This document shows, piece by piece, positions 9,401 through 19,562 of a DNA stretch of 64,000 bases; the stretch's first letter is position 1; the number at the start of each line of letters is the position of its first letter. Position numbers and translations under genes: made by a program. The stretch is from contig CANMKA010000017.1 in NCBI GenBank assembly GCA_947498355.1, positions 1 to 64,000 on the forward strand. The letters run 5' to 3'. This stretch comes from an uncultured Paraglaciecola sp. (GTDB taxonomy: Bacteria > Pseudomonadota > Gammaproteobacteria > Enterobacterales > Alteromonadaceae). The notes under the pieces were generated by a model that saw only the letters and a list, made by a program, of their open reading frames with translations, did not search any database and had not been told where the DNA came from.

Positions 9401-9823
9401 CTAATTCTCTGGTGGTGCAGTCATCAAACCAACAGACGGCACGCCTGCTCGTTGTAACAAAACCATTAATTGTACAACTTCGCTGTAAGCCACAGCACCA
9501 TCACCTTTAACCACTACAGGTGTATCTGGCTCTACTTGTAAATGCGCTGCAACCAAGGTAGCAAGGTCTGCAGCTTGTAATGCTTGCTCCTGACTATCCC
9601 CCACATTTAGAAAATATTGGCCCTGTGCATCCACAGACGCAATCAAGGGCGGTTTTGCTTCTGAGTCCAACGCCTCAGCTTCTGCTTTAGGTAAATCAAC
9701 CTTAACACCTTGAGTGACTAGGGGCGCAGTCACCATAAATATAATCAAGAGTACCAACATAACATCTATGTATGGCACAACATTAATTTCAGATACGGGT
9801 CGGCGACGCTTTCGTACGTACAT
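9401..9823 (-). CDS. tolR: TolR proton-channel subunit
   Basis: ExbD/TolR family inner-membrane protein. The N-terminal motif INVVPYIDVMLVLLIIFM (about 14-31) holds the conserved membrane Asp used in proton-driven force generation with TolQ. The rest is a periplasmic dimerisation domain ending VPSVGLMT. It is 140 residues long, 3 bp after tolQ and 7 bp before tolA. Confidence 0.97.
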   Translation of the reverse strand: MYVRKRRRPVSEINVVPYIDVMLVLLIIFMVTAPLVTQGVKVDLPKAEAEALDSEAKPPLIASVDAQGQYFLNVGDSQEQALQAADLATLVAAHLQVEPDTPVVVKGDGAVAYSEVVQLMVLLQRAGVPSVGLMTAPPEN

Positions 9824-9826
9824 GCC

Positions 9827-10534
9827 TTAGCCTTCTTGCTGCTGACGAGCAGGATCTTGATTAGCCGCTAACGCTTGCCTATGCAAAATACTCGAAAACT
9901 CTTCCATAAAGTTTCCGTAGTTATTTTCTAACTTCTCGACGCTGTGACTGAATCGGTTGTAGGCAATAACCGCTGGAATAGCCGCAAATAAGCCAATAGC
10001 AGTGGCAATCAGTGCTTCAGCGATACCTGGCGCAACCATAGCTAGGGTGGCTTGTTGTTGACCTCCCAAGGCAATAAACGAATTCATAATACCCCAAACC
10101 GTGCCAAACAAACCTATGTAAGGGCTAATGGAGCCAGTTGTCGCCAAAAACGGTAAACGGTTTTCTAGTTGATCAATTTCCCGCGATAAAGACACTCGCA
10201 TCGCCCGGGATGTACCATCAACAATGGCATCGGCTGGCGTAAACGGAGTTTTACGTAAACGAACAAATTCTTTGAAGCCAGCACAGAAAATACTCGCCAT
10301 ACCTTGTGTACTTTGACGTGCTGCAAGTTCTTGATAGAAGCGATTTAGATCAACCCCTGACCAAAACTTGTCTTCGAACTTTTTCATCTCATTATTAGCG
10401 GCTTTAAGGACCCTGTTTCTTTCGAAGATAAAGGCCCACGAAGTGACAGATGCGGCCAATAAGGTCAACATTACCAACTGCACCAATAAACTGGCCTCAA
10501 GGATAAGGTCGATAAAAGATAATTCAGATGACAA
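9827..10534 (-). CDS. tolQ: TolQ proton-channel subunit
   Basis: MotA/TolQ/ExbB family inner-membrane protein with three membrane segments (about 15-38, 135-158, 170-192). The conserved [13 protein letters not shown] and [25 protein letters not shown] helices line the proton path with TolR. The 235-residue length is normal. The start overlaps the end of ybgC by 11 bp, indicating coupled translation. Confidence 0.97.
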   Translation of the reverse strand: MSSELSFIDLILEASLLVQLVMLTLLAASVTSWAFIFERNRVLKAANNEMKKFEDKFWSGVDLNRFYQELAARQSTQGMASIFCAGFKEFVRLRKTPFTPADAIVDGTSRAMRVSLSREIDQLENRLPFLATTGSISPYIGLFGTVWGIMNSFIALGGQQQATLAMVAPGIAEALIATAIGLFAAIPAVIAYNRFSHSVEKLENNYGNFMEEFSSILHRQALAANQDPARQQQEG

Positions 10535-10928
10535 TGGAAAGTTCCCCTAAAATTGACTTTGGAATAGCCTGTGGCCTCATATTACTGAGATTGACACACG
10601 CCACCTTAATCGTTGCACTCACCAATAAGCTTTGGTCAGCGTTTATTATTGTTTGTTTAAATACTAAGCTCGCGCGTTTTAATTCTACTATTTCGGATTG
10701 AATACTCAATAGTTGGTTAAACAGCGCTGGCCTGTGATTATGCATCTCGACGGTTTTGACGACAAAACCGACAGATTGTTCCAACAAAATATCCTGTTCT
10801 ACGCCTAAACTTCGTAACCACTCGGTTCGAGCGCGCTCCAAAAACTTTAAATAATTGGCATAGTAGACTATGCCTCCGGCGTCCGTATCTTCGTAATACA
10901 CACGTACCGAGTGAGAATGTTGAGTCAT
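10524..10928 (-). CDS. ybgC: acyl-CoA thioesterase YbgC
   Basis: Hot-dog fold thioesterase of the Tol-Pal operon. The 134-residue protein shows the family signature [28 protein letters not shown] (positions about 11-38), including the catalytic Asp of the DTD motif and the downstream Tyr/His region. In other bacteria YbgC acts on acyl-CoA or acyl-ACP and contacts phospholipid synthesis enzymes; its exact substrate here is unknown. It is the first gene of the tol cluster, 23 bp after ruvB. Confidence 0.93.
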   Translation of the reverse strand: MTQHSHSVRVYYEDTDAGGIVYYANYLKFLERARTEWLRSLGVEQDILLEQSVGFVVKTVEMHNHRPALFNQLLSIQSEIVELKRASLVFKQTIINADQSLLVSATIKVACVNLSNMRPQAIPKSILGELSIVI

Positions 10929-10951
10929 TAAATTAGGTCTTTTTAACCCGC

Positions 10952-11959
10952 CTATCTAGGCGCATATTCCTTACTAAAATGTAAAAATGCCCGCTCAGAG
11001 GCAATTCGCCCTCTTGGAGTGCGTTGTAAGAACCCTTGTTGAATGAGAAAAGGTTCAATCACATCTTCTATGGTGTCACGCTCTTCGCCTATTGCAGCGG
11101 CTAAGTTATCTAGACCGACTGGGCCGCCCATAAATTTCTCAATAATGGCTAAAAGCAATTTTCGGTCCATGTAATCAAAACCTTCTGCATCTACATCCAA
11201 CATATCCAGAGCCTGACTAGCAATATCTAGATCTATGCTACCGTTACCTTTAACTTCAGCATAATCGCGCACTCGCCTTAGTAAACGGTTACAGATCCTC
11301 GGTGTCCCCCTCGAACGTTTAGCAATTTCGAGGGCACCGTCTTCTTGCATGGGTAAGTCTAAATAACTGGCTGAACGTTTAGCTATTTTGGTTAAATCTT
11401 TTATATTATAAAATTCTAGACGTTGTACTATGCCAAATCTGTCTCTCAAAGGAGACGTTAGCGAGCCTGCACGAGTGGTTGCGCCAATTAAGGTGAAAGG
11501 CGGCAACTCTAATTTTATTGAGCGCGCAGCCGGCCCTTCGCCTATCATAATGTCAAGTTGATAGTCTTCCATTGCAGGGTACAAGATCTCTTCGACTACT
11601 GGACTCAATCGATGAATTTCATCGATAAACAACACATCATGTTCTTCTAAGTTGGTAAGTAAAGCGGCAAGATCACCGGCTTTTTCTAGGACTGGCCCAG
11701 AAGTCGTTTTGATGTTAACGCCCATTTCATTGGCGACTATGTTGGCTAAGGTCGTTTTACCTAGCCCGGGAGGACCAAAGATTAATAAGTGATCTAGGGC
11801 ATCTTGGCGTTTGCGAGCCGCCTCGATAAAAATTTCCATTTGCGAACAAACATGCTTTTGACCTGTATAGTCACTAAGCATTTTGGGGCGAATAGCGCGG
11901 TCTACGGCTTCGTCTTCGTGACTTGCCGTGGGCTGGATAAGGCGGTCAGCTTCAATCAT
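10952..11959 (-). CDS. ruvB: Holliday junction branch-migration helicase RuvB
   Basis: Hexameric AAA+ motor of the RuvABC resolvasome. The 335 residues contain Walker A GPPGLGKT (62-69), Walker B LFIDEIHR (about 110-117), sensor motif [19 protein letters not shown] with the arginine finger, and a C-terminal winged-helix DNA-binding domain ending in [12 protein letters not shown]. It follows ruvA by 78 bp. Confidence 0.98.
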   Translation of the reverse strand: MIEADRLIQPTASHEDEAVDRAIRPKMLSDYTGQKHVCSQMEIFIEAARKRQDALDHLLIFGPPGLGKTTLANIVANEMGVNIKTTSGPVLEKAGDLAALLTNLEEHDVLFIDEIHRLSPVVEEILYPAMEDYQLDIMIGEGPAARSIKLELPPFTLIGATTRAGSLTSPLRDRFGIVQRLEFYNIKDLTKIAKRSASYLDLPMQEDGALEIAKRSRGTPRICNRLLRRVRDYAEVKGNGSIDLDIASQALDMLDVDAEGFDYMDRKLLLAIIEKFMGGPVGLDNLAAAIGEERDTIEDVIEPFLIQQGFLQRTPRGRIASERAFLHFSKEYAPR

Positions 11960-12037
11960 GATGGGGGCAGTACTTTTGCTCTAGATGTGTTTTTTTATAC
12001 AGTAACAGATATCCCTTTGCATACCAACGCATAGTCG

Positions 12038-12661
12038 CTATGCCATTGCTCTCAAAGCCTCACGGATCAGCTGTTCGCTGCTCATACCATCGTTGAAAAC
12101 GGCTTGAATAACTTTACTGGCCTGCGGCCCTTTATAACCTAATGCCAACAACGCACTCAGAGCTTCTTCTTTGGCATCAGTTCTTTGTACAAATGTGTTT
12201 TCTACCGGTAAGTCAGGAGTAAGATGTACGGTCTCGGCATAGCCTTGATCCTTAGCAAGCTTACTAAGTCGGTCGCGCATTTCAATCACTAAACGCTCGG
12301 CTGTCTTTTTACCTACACCTGGCAGTTTAGTGAGAGCCGTCACATCTTCACGGCTAACACACTGCATAAATTGTTCTGCGTTCATACCAGACAAAATAGC
12401 AAGTGCTAACTTAGGCCCTACACCGCTAGCTTTAATAAGTTCTCGGAATACAGCGCGCTCTTTTTTGTTCGCAAATCCAAACAAAAGTTGAGCATCTTCA
12501 CGCACCACAAAGTGAATCACTAAATTAGCTTCTTGCCCTATTTCTGGTAGTTCATAAAAACTTGTCATGGGGACTTGCACTTCATAGCCCACACCACCCG
12601 CTTCAATTAATATTTCGGGAGGTTGCTTTTCAAGTAAGGTACCGCGAATATTTCCAATCAT
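12038..12661 (-). CDS. ruvA: Holliday junction DNA-binding protein RuvA
   Basis: Tetrameric protein that holds the four-way junction and loads RuvB. The 207 residues show the N-terminal OB domain ([12 protein letters not shown], 1-65), two helix-hairpin-helix motifs ([12 protein letters not shown] and [16 protein letters not shown], about 70-135), an acidic or flexible linker and the C-terminal RuvB-binding domain with ALLALGYKG. It lies 19 bp after ruvC. Confidence 0.98.
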   Translation of the reverse strand: MIGNIRGTLLEKQPPEILIEAGGVGYEVQVPMTSFYELPEIGQEANLVIHFVVREDAQLLFGFANKKERAVFRELIKASGVGPKLALAILSGMNAEQFMQCVSREDVTALTKLPGVGKKTAERLVIEMRDRLSKLAKDQGYAETVHLTPDLPVENTFVQRTDAKEEALSALLALGYKGPQASKVIQAVFNDGMSSEQLIREALRAMA

Positions 12662-12680
12662 AATACATCCTTTAACGCGT

Positions 12681-13202
12681 TTACCTAAGTCGTCCGCGCA
12701 CCGTTTTTGAAGCTTGCCCCGACATCTTGATTAAGCTTTGTTGGGTATGATTATGGCAAAGTGCTACCGCTAACGCATCTGCAGCATCAGCTTGTGGGCT
12801 GGAGCTTAATTTAAGCAGGTGCGTTACCATATGTTGTACTTGGGTTTTATCGGCCCCGCCCTTACCGACCACAGACTGTTTGATTTGCCGGGCTGAATAT
12901 TCGGCCACTGGTAAATCGAAAGTGGTGGCTGCAACAATCGCTGCGCCTCTTGCTTGCCCCAGTTTAAGGGCTGAGTCTGGATTTTTTGCCATGAAAACTT
13001 GCTCTATAGCAAACTCGTCTGGCTTAAATTGATGAATAATTTCTCTTACACCATCAAATATTTGCTTGAGCCGCGGAGCAAGTTCACTGCCCTGAGTTCG
13101 AATACAACCACTGGCTACATACTCGGAACGACTCGCAATCTTTTTAATTACCCCATAGCCAGTTATACGAGAGCCAGGATCAATACCTAGAATTATCGAC
13201 AT
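12681..13202 (-). CDS. ruvC: Holliday junction endonuclease RuvC
   Basis: Dimeric resolvase of the RNase H-like fold. Starting at the ATG at 13202 gives 173 residues with the usual N-terminus [15 protein letters not shown], including the first catalytic Asp. The second acidic residue is in [11 protein letters not shown] and the final pair in [14 protein letters not shown]. An in-frame GTG at 13229 would add nine residues (MVCRCGFTP), which the family lacks, so I prefer the ATG. Its neighbour upstream is nudB; yebC, found between them in E. coli, is absent. Confidence 0.96.
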   Translation of the reverse strand: MSIILGIDPGSRITGYGVIKKIASRSEYVASGCIRTQGSELAPRLKQIFDGVREIIHQFKPDEFAIEQVFMAKNPDSALKLGQARGAAIVAATTFDLPVAEYSARQIKQSVVGKGGADKTQVQHMVTHLLKLSSSPQADAADALAVALCHNHTQQSLIKMSGQASKTVRGRLR

Positions 13203-13253
13203 AGGTGTAAATCCGCACCTACAGACCACTCAAAAAACACGAGATAAGGCAAA

Positions 13254-13697
13254 TCAGCGGTTGGGTACATAATGCTCTATGGCTTGCCTGTTGGTTTCGG
13301 ACCATACCTTATTCATCGCATCTTGCTTACTCAGCCAAAGGTAAGCACTGTGTTCTGTCAGTTTAATCGGTTGATCTTTATTCACTTGTACACAAAAAAC
13401 ATGCTCTTGATTGTGGGTAACATCTGGTGGATATCTATATCGCCACATTTCACGGATTTCGTAGGTATTGACCTGCTCACAATTAACCAATTGATAACCC
13501 AAAGCAGTAATATCAATGCCAGTCTCTTCTTGTACTTCACGCATGGCGGTTTGTATGGGTAACTCACCGGGTTCTAAGGTACCCGTCACCGATTGCCAAA
13601 AATTTGGGTCGTCGTTACGCTGCATCACCAAAACCTGCAAGGCTTGATTGTAAACAACAATCAAAGCAGATTTTGGGATGCGATAAGTCTCGGTCAC
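13254..13697 (-). CDS. nudB: dihydroneopterin triphosphate diphosphatase NudB
   Basis: Nudix hydrolase of folate synthesis that removes pyrophosphate from dihydroneopterin triphosphate. The Nudix box GTLEPGELPIQTAMREVQEETGI is intact (about residues 39-61, key residues GE...REVQEE). The 147-residue length, the start RIPKSALIVVYN and the position just downstream of aspS match E. coli NudB. It lies 16 bp after aspS. Confidence 0.93.
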   Translation of the reverse strand: MTETYRIPKSALIVVYNQALQVLVMQRNDDPNFWQSVTGTLEPGELPIQTAMREVQEETGIDITALGYQLVNCEQVNTYEIREMWRYRYPPDVTHNQEHVFCVQVNKDQPIKLTEHSAYLWLSKQDAMNKVWSETNRQAIEHYVPNR

Positions 13698-13713
13698 AGG
13701 GCAGCAGTCTTAG

Positions 13714-15480
13714 CTATTCTGACTTGTCTTGAATAACAGTTTGCACCGAAAGCTCTTTTAATTGCTGAGGGTTAGCTTCTCCTGGCGCATTAGTCAGGGG
13801 GCAAGCAGCTGTAGTCGTTTTAGGGAACGCCATCACATCACGGATAGAGGTTGCTCCTGTCATCAACATAACTAATCTATCTAAACCAAAGGCGAGACCA
13901 GCATGAGGTGGTGCACCAAACTTAAGAGCATCAAGCAAAAAGCCAAACTTAATTTCGGCTTCTTCGTCACTGATACCCAACAATGAGAACACTTTAGCCT
14001 GCATATCTTGCTGATGAATACGTACTGACCCGCCACCTAATTCGACGCCATTTAAGACCATATCGTAGGCATCTGATAATGCCCCAGCAGGATCTGCTGC
14101 AAGCTCATCTGGGGTCATATTTCTTGGTGCAGTAAATGGGTGATGGAGGGCATGGAATTGGCCATCTATTTCTTCAAACATTGGGAAATCAACCACCCAT
14201 AGTGGCTTCCAGTCGCCTTGTAACAGGTCGAGATCGTCACCCACTTTAAGGCGCAAAGCACCCAATGCTTCTGTTACAACTTGATAGGTATCTGCGCCAA
14301 ATAATAGAATGTCGCCACTTTGTGCAGCTGTACGCTCTAACAAAGCGTTTGCCACATTTTCATCGAGGAATTTTAAGATAGGCGATTGCAGTCCATCCAT
14401 ACCAGCTTGATGGTCATTCACTTTCATCCAAGCTAAACCTTTAGCGCCATATATCCCTACAAACTTGCCATATTCGTCAATTTCTTTACGAGATAATTTA
14501 GCACCACCGGGTACGCGGATCACAGCCACCCGACCTTTAGGATCGTTAGCTGGACCAGCAAATACTTTAAACTCTACATCTTTAAGTAAATCTGCAACGT
14601 CTGTAAGTTCTAATGGGTTGCGTAAATCGGGCTTGTCACTACCAAAGCGACGCATTGCATCTTGGTAGGTCATACTCGGAAATTCACCCAAGTCGACATT
14701 CAACATTTTTTGGAACAAGTCGCGTATTAACCCTTCGGTAATCGACATAACGCCTTCTGCGCTTAAGAAAGTCGTCTCAATATCAATTTGAGTAAATTCT
14801 GGTTGACGATCGGCACGTAAATCTTCGTCTCTAAAGCATTTAACGATTTGATAGTACTTATCCATGCCCGACATCATAAGCAATTGCTTAAATAATTGAG
14901 GAGACTGGGGCAAGGCAAAAAATTGACCTTTATGGGTACGGCTTGGAACTAAATAATCTCGCGCACCTTCTGGTGTCGCTTTTGTCAGTATAGGGGTTTC
15001 AATATCGAGAAAGCCGTCACTCTCTAAGTAACTGCGCACAGCACTGGTGACCTTAGCGCGAAACTTCAAACGCTCACTCATAACGGGACGTCGTAAGTCC
15101 AGGTAGCGATATTTAAGTCTTTGCTCTTCTGAGTTTTCTTGATTCCAATCAAGGGGTAAGGCGTCTGCTTTGTTTAAGACAGTGAGCGACTTACCTAGCA
15201 TTTCTATCTCACCCGTCGACATATCTTGGTTAATTTGACCTTCAGGTCTGGACCTAACTAATCCTGTCAATTGGACACAAAACTCGTTTCGTAAACTGTT
15301 AGCTGTACTAAATACATCAGCCAAATCAGGATCGAAGACAACTTGGACAACGCCTTCTCTGTCTCTTAAATCGATAAAAATAACCCCACCTAAATCGCGA
15401 CGGCGGTTAACCCAACCGCAAAGTGTTACGGTTTGACCAATATAAGAAGAGTTGATGTTGCCACAATAATTTGTGCGCAT
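13714..15480 (-). CDS. aspS: aspartate--tRNA ligase
   Basis: Class II aminoacyl-tRNA synthetase that charges tRNA-Asp. The 588 residues comprise an N-terminal OB-fold anticodon-binding domain (about 1-110, [23 protein letters not shown]), motif 2 in [18 protein letters not shown], the bacterial GAD insertion domain (about 290-410) and motif 3 [13 protein letters not shown]. The length fits the bacterial type. It heads the minus-strand housekeeping block. Confidence 0.98.
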   Translation of the reverse strand: MRTNYCGNINSSYIGQTVTLCGWVNRRRDLGGVIFIDLRDREGVVQVVFDPDLADVFSTANSLRNEFCVQLTGLVRSRPEGQINQDMSTGEIEMLGKSLTVLNKADALPLDWNQENSEEQRLKYRYLDLRRPVMSERLKFRAKVTSAVRSYLESDGFLDIETPILTKATPEGARDYLVPSRTHKGQFFALPQSPQLFKQLLMMSGMDKYYQIVKCFRDEDLRADRQPEFTQIDIETTFLSAEGVMSITEGLIRDLFQKMLNVDLGEFPSMTYQDAMRRFGSDKPDLRNPLELTDVADLLKDVEFKVFAGPANDPKGRVAVIRVPGGAKLSRKEIDEYGKFVGIYGAKGLAWMKVNDHQAGMDGLQSPILKFLDENVANALLERTAAQSGDILLFGADTYQVVTEALGALRLKVGDDLDLLQGDWKPLWVVDFPMFEEIDGQFHALHHPFTAPRNMTPDELAADPAGALSDAYDMVLNGVELGGGSVRIHQQDMQAKVFSLLGISDEEAEIKFGFLLDALKFGAPPHAGLAFGLDRLVMLMTGATSIRDVMAFPKTTTAACPLTNAPGEANPQQLKELSVQTVIQDKSE

Positions 15481-15644
15481 AGAAGACGACCTCTAAAAGC
15501 AATTACAATAGAAAAATAGGCCGCGTAGTATATACCGAAACGTTAATATCAAGCTATGCTCGAACTTTAAAAAACGAGTATCTGTTACAAAAAACTAAAT
15601 TAACGTAGTATTCGCATATACCAACAACTTTCGGAGTGTTAACT

Positions 15645-15803
15645 ATGAATAAACTAATATTAATTATTTTGGCTATCTTACTGCCCCCAGTCGCAGTATT
15701 TTTAAGTAAAGGTGTAGGCAAAGACTTGCTAATTAATATATTACTTTGCCTCATCTTTTTTGTACCGGGCGTGATCCATGCCATATGGTTAGTCACTAAA
15801 TAA
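15645..15803 (+). CDS. Pmp3/YqaE-family (UPF0057) small membrane protein
   Basis: A 52-residue protein consisting almost entirely of two membrane helices (about 2-20 and 28-49), separated by the short basic loop SKGVGKDLL. The first-helix sequence ILLPPVAVFL and the second-helix end FFVPGVIHAIWLV are the hallmarks of the Pmp3/YqaE family of stress-linked plasma-membrane proteolipids. A GGAG ribosome-binding site lies nine bases before the ATG. Members are associated with ion homeostasis and membrane-potential stress; no local regulatory site is evident. Confidence 0.9.
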   Translation: MNKLILIILAILLPPVAVFLSKGVGKDLLINILLCLIFFVPGVIHAIWLVTK

Positions 15804-15885
15804 ATCGTCACGCGAGACGGGTTAATAGCTGTGCCGCTACATCATGGTGACGTTTAACCCAACTATAATCTTAAAGGAATAAATT

Positions 15886-16383
15886 ATGATTAAAGTTTTA
15901 TCGTTGATCTGCATATTGTTAGCTTCCCATATTTCGTATGCAGAAGAGTTAAGCCCAGCAAAAAAGAAAGTTATTGATGAAATGCTCGAAATAACTGGAG
16001 CATTGAGAATGGCTGAAATGATGGGTAATGCGGCAGCCGGTCAAATGGTCAATGCCTTACGAGCACAAAGTAAAACCGTGGATGCAAAAACAGTTAATGT
16101 CATCAAAGATGAAATGTCTAGCTTGATGCATGAAGAGTTTATTGCCAACGGCTTTATGCAAAACTTGTCGTACGACATATATCACAAGCACTTTACGCTG
16201 GCGGAATTAGAAAAAATTGTCGCGTTTTATAAAACTGAGGTAGGCAATAAACTTGCGGCAAACTTACCTCAAATTACCCAAGAAGCTATGCAAAAAGGTC
16301 AACAACATGGCATGTCCTTAGGCCCCAAAATGCAACAACGCTTAATGGCTCGATTTGCTAAAGAGGGCATTGCCTTACCTTAG
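15886..16383 (+). CDS. DUF2059 domain-containing exported protein
   Basis: A 165-residue protein with a signal peptide ending near SYA-EE. The mature part is helical and Met-rich, with LAELEKIVAFYKTEVGNKLAANLPQ near residues 105-130, the characteristic DUF2059 core. The family has no established biochemical role. An AAAGGA ribosome-binding site precedes the ATG. A strong hairpin terminator lies 75 bp downstream. Confidence 0.8.
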   Translation: MIKVLSLICILLASHISYAEELSPAKKKVIDEMLEITGALRMAEMMGNAAAGQMVNALRAQSKTVDAKTVNVIKDEMSSLMHEEFIANGFMQNLSYDIYHKHFTLAELEKIVAFYKTEVGNKLAANLPQITQEAMQKGQQHGMSLGPKMQQRLMARFAKEGIALP

Positions 16384-16457
16384 CAACATGCCCAATTGCT
16401 AGCTTTCGTGTTTCGGTGAGAACAGCTAAAGTACACTCACTCATATGACGAATAAAA

Positions 16458-16490
16458 AGCGGTAGGAAGCTCCTACCGCTTTTTTGTTTT
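16458..16490. terminator. bidirectional intrinsic terminator
   Basis: A perfect 10-bp stem AGCGGTAGGA/TCCTACCGCT around loop AGC is followed by a T-rich tract on the plus strand and preceded by AAAAA, giving T's on the minus strand. It separates the converging DUF2059 and aminotransferase genes and can serve both. Confidence 0.9.
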
Positions 16491-16573
16491 AATAAGGCTC
16501 GCAAAAATTTGACCAAACCCAGCGTAGTCCATAGCAATGTGTAACAACTAGCACTTAACCTGTACTCAACTAG

Positions 16574-17785
16574 CTAACTCAATATGGGCTGTTCGAGATT
16601 AGCTAAGCGGGCCTCTAAGGCTGCCATACCCAGCGGTAGATCTAACCTTTGTCCCAAAGCGTTCATGCTAGTACCCAAAGCATGCAAAGTTCGAAATAAG
16701 TTATGAGCACGGCATTGCTCACCCATTTGCCCAATACGCACAATGTTTGCGCCGAACGATCCGGATATTTCGACTTTATGTCGAGCCGACATGCAACTTA
16801 ATAACGCTTTAGCATTAATTCGCTCAGGCACTGCAATACCCACCACAGAATTTAGTCGATTTGGGGGTTGAACGTATAAATCTAGGCCCATACCTTCGAT
16901 ACCCGCTTGCAAAGCTTGGGAGCTGGTTTGATGACGCGCAAAACGTGTTTCTAAGGTTTCCGTGCAAACCAAACGCAAAGCCTCATGTATTGCCAATATT
17001 CCTGAGACAGGCGCTGTGTAATGGTAAGACTTTTTATACCAAAATTGATCCGCCAACTTGGCATCTAAACACCAGTGTTTGAGTTGGTCTTTTCGAGACA
17101 ATATAAATTGCCAAGCTTGTTCAGAAAAACTAATTAGAGACACTCCAGGTATGCAAGACAGACCTTTTTGGCCGCCAGTAATGACCGCGTCGACTCCCCA
17201 ATCATCCATATAAAATGGCATAGTGCTAAGGGTACAAACAGCATCAACTATGACTAAACAATTGTGCTCTTTGGCAATCTTCACTATCTCAGCCAATTGG
17301 TGATTACAGGTTGTATTGGAGGTCTCACCTTGGACTATAGTGAGCACATCTGGGTTAAACTGTAAAATGCTTTCGCGAACGCGTTGTGGACAAGCACTTA
17401 GCCCTTCATCGATAGATAGGCGTTGAACGTTTGCGCCAATTCGCTGTGCCATGTCCGCTAACCGACCACTAAAAAAGCCGTTGCACACACTCAACACTTT
17501 ACTGGTTGGTGTAACCAAATTGGCAATAGCCATTTCCATAGCCGCAGAACCTGGGCCAGCAACCCCAAGAATATGCCCTTTATCTGTTTGAAAGACATAA
17601 CGTGCCATTTGCTTAACTTGATCGATCACTTGCGCCATAGTGTCACCTAAGTGATTAATGACAATACCATTTGCCGCAGCCACTTTTGCAGGAATAGGTA
17701 CAGGCCCTGCCCCCATCATTAATAAAGGTTCATCCGGCAAAATGTCATCAATAGACAATAAATTATTAGGCACTTGAATCGACAA
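16574..17785 (-). CDS. class V PLP-dependent aminotransferase (serine/alanine-glyoxylate type)
   Basis: A 403-residue fold-type I PLP enzyme. It has the start MGAGPVPIPAKV typical of alanine-glyoxylate/serine-glyoxylate aminotransferases, the cofactor-proximal segment GVAGPGSAAMEMAIANL, VDAVCTLSTMPFYMDDWGVD and the Schiff-base Lys in ITGGQKGLSCIPG (about residue 207). The family moves amino groups from serine or alanine to glyoxylate or a related keto acid; the sequence does not fix the substrate. It is monocistronic between two divergent or convergent neighbours, cytoplasmic, and of normal length. Confidence 0.85.
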   Translation of the reverse strand: MSIQVPNNLLSIDDILPDEPLLMMGAGPVPIPAKVAAANGIVINHLGDTMAQVIDQVKQMARYVFQTDKGHILGVAGPGSAAMEMAIANLVTPTSKVLSVCNGFFSGRLADMAQRIGANVQRLSIDEGLSACPQRVRESILQFNPDVLTIVQGETSNTTCNHQLAEIVKIAKEHNCLVIVDAVCTLSTMPFYMDDWGVDAVITGGQKGLSCIPGVSLISFSEQAWQFILSRKDQLKHWCLDAKLADQFWYKKSYHYTAPVSGILAIHEALRLVCTETLETRFARHQTSSQALQAGIEGMGLDLYVQPPNRLNSVVGIAVPERINAKALLSCMSARHKVEISGSFGANIVRIGQMGEQCRAHNLFRTLHALGTSMNALGQRLDLPLGMAALEARLANLEQPILS

Positions 17786-17950
17786 AACGACTCCTCAATA
17801 GTTAGCAAACAGCAAAGATTAAAAGTATACACCTAAGTTCAATTCATCGAGTAGGTAAAAGGTTAGGGTCTACTCGCCTTTCATGTTTTAATTTAGGTAC
17901 AATCGATACTTAGGCACACAACCCATCAATATAAGCTGAATAGGTTATCT

Positions 17951-18517
17951 ATGCATTTCACCCATAAGCAACATCTCAAATTTGTTTTTGGTTTATTCGT
18001 GTTACTCACGGCTATTGAGCTGATAAATTTGCTTACTGGGCGCACATTAAACCAATTCGGTAATATTCCCCGGACCCTAAATGGCTTAATCGGTATAGGC
18101 CTGAGCCCGTTTTTACACGGCAGTATTGCTCATTACCTATCTAATATTTTACCTTTATGCTTGTTTAGTTATTTACTCATGCAATATGGTTTTAAACAGT
18201 ATGTATGGGTATCAGTTAGTATCATTTTATTCAGTGGTTTATTGGTTTGGTTGCTGGCGCGACCGGCATCACATATAGGCGCAAGTGGCCTAGTTTATGG
18301 GTATTTTGGTTTTTTAGTCCTTGCTGGATTTATGAGTGGTAAATTTAAACTTATTTTAATATCGGTAATTATCGCGTTTTTTTACGGTGGATTAATTTGG
18401 GGTGTGCTGCCGACTGCTCGATTTATTTCTTGGGAATCTCATTTATTCGGTTTAGTTGTGGGCCTCTGGAGTGCTTATCGATTTTCCAAAACGAGAAAAA
18501 AAGCTAGCGGTATTTAA
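17951..18517 (+). CDS. rhomboid family intramembrane serine protease
   Basis: A 188-residue membrane protein with about six helices. The catalytic serine is Ser112 in HIGASGLVYG, and the partner His164 lies in WESHLFGLVVG. The helix-2 motif HGSIAHYLSN (57-66) supplies the conserved oxyanion His and Asn. This is the compact six-helix form without an N-terminal cytoplasmic domain. Rhomboids cleave membrane proteins within the bilayer; the substrate here is unknown. The active site appears complete. Confidence 0.9.
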   Translation: MHFTHKQHLKFVFGLFVLLTAIELINLLTGRTLNQFGNIPRTLNGLIGIGLSPFLHGSIAHYLSNILPLCLFSYLLMQYGFKQYVWVSVSIILFSGLLVWLLARPASHIGASGLVYGYFGFLVLAGFMSGKFKLILISVIIAFFYGGLIWGVLPTARFISWESHLFGLVVGLWSAYRFSKTRKKASGI

Positions 18518-18746
18518 GCAAGTGCCCTCTTGATTAAGTGGTAAGTGGTAAGTGTTAAGCCTGAACTTTGGACAGAAAGTTAGCGCCCACAATTTCCGAG
18601 TCTAATTTTTTAGGGTTGGGGTTTACTCTAGCCGTTTTATCACTTTGCTAAGCGACTTAATATTCCAACTGTTTTGTATTAGTGTTAGCCGCCAGTCACT
18701 TTATTGAATATAATCCACAGCTTATTGATTGATAAATAGAATTTTT

Positions 18747-19445
18747 ATGTCTGACTCTAGCCCTACCAAGCAAGGTGGGCTTTTAGCCAACCTTGCATTT
18801 AATATAGTTATCCCCGTTCTGATTCTGTCTAAATTAAGCTCAGATGAGTACTTAGGCCCTGCCTGGAGTATTGTCGCCGCCTTAATTTTCCCAATTGGCT
18901 ATGGACTATGGGACCTAAAACAGTCTGGCAAATTAAACCCTTTTTCTATCTTGGGTATTGTTAGTGTATTTTTAACAGGTGGCATCAGCTTACTCGAGCT
19001 TCCTGCAGAATATATTGCAATTAAAGAAGCGGCCATACCCGGCATTATTGGCATAGCAGTGCTATTAACCCAAAGAACAAGCAAACCCTTACTCAAAGTA
19101 TTTGTATTGAACGAGCAAGTGATTAATTGGGAAAACTTGCGGACCTCTTTGGCTAAAGCGGGTGCCACAGAAGCCTTCGAAGAAAAAATGGCAATCAGCT
19201 CATATATAGTTGCTGGTTCGTTTTTCTTATCCGCCACCCTAAACTATGTGTTAGCTAAAGTTATTTTGGTCAGTCCCCCCGGAACCACAGAATATACAGA
19301 AGAGTTAGGAAAAATGACGGCCTTGAGTTACCCAGTAATAGTGATCCCAAGCATGATCATGCTTCTAGGCGCCCTGTGGTACTTGTTTACGCAAATTAAA
19401 AAATTAACGGGTGAAGACTTAGAGAACTTCTTAGCGAATGTTTAG
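18747..19445 (+). CDS. VC0807-like multi-pass membrane protein
   Basis: A 232-residue integral membrane protein resembling the uncharacterised VC0807 family. About six hydrophobic segments are visible (for example LAFNIVIPVLILSKL, SIVAALIFPIGYGLWDL, IPGIIGIAVLL, SYIVAGSFFLSATLNYVLA, YPVIVIPSMIMLLGALWYLF). The ATG at 18747 is preferred; an in-frame TTG at 18729 would add six residues. No catalytic motif is seen and the function is unknown. A terminator follows at 19506. Confidence 0.7.
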   Translation: MSDSSPTKQGGLLANLAFNIVIPVLILSKLSSDEYLGPAWSIVAALIFPIGYGLWDLKQSGKLNPFSILGIVSVFLTGGISLLELPAEYIAIKEAAIPGIIGIAVLLTQRTSKPLLKVFVLNEQVINWENLRTSLAKAGATEAFEEKMAISSYIVAGSFFLSATLNYVLAKVILVSPPGTTEYTEELGKMTALSYPVIVIPSMIMLLGALWYLFTQIKKLTGEDLENFLANV

Positions 19446-19505
19446 TACTTACCAGTAAATACCTGCCTTAGTCGTTCTCCTATAAGCAAAACTATCTAAC
19501 GAAAA

Positions 19506-19537
19506 AGCCCTATCTGTTACCAGATAGGGCTTTTTTA
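19506..19537. terminator. bidirectional intrinsic terminator
   Basis: An 11-bp perfect stem AGCCCTATCTG/CAGATAGGGCT with loop TTAC is followed by TTTTT and preceded by AAAAA. It separates the VC0807-like gene from the converging alkaline phosphatase gene. Confidence 0.92.
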
Positions 19538-19562
19538 GGTTTTCATATTTTAAATACCATAG

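Noticed and set aside
15554..15811. 85-codon minus-strand frame
   Set aside because: It is antisense to the Pmp3-like gene, which has a clear family match and ribosome-binding site.
18536..18560. short direct repeat of AAGTGGT after the rhomboid gene
   Set aside because: Only two and a half units; too short for a meaningful repeat or CRISPR.
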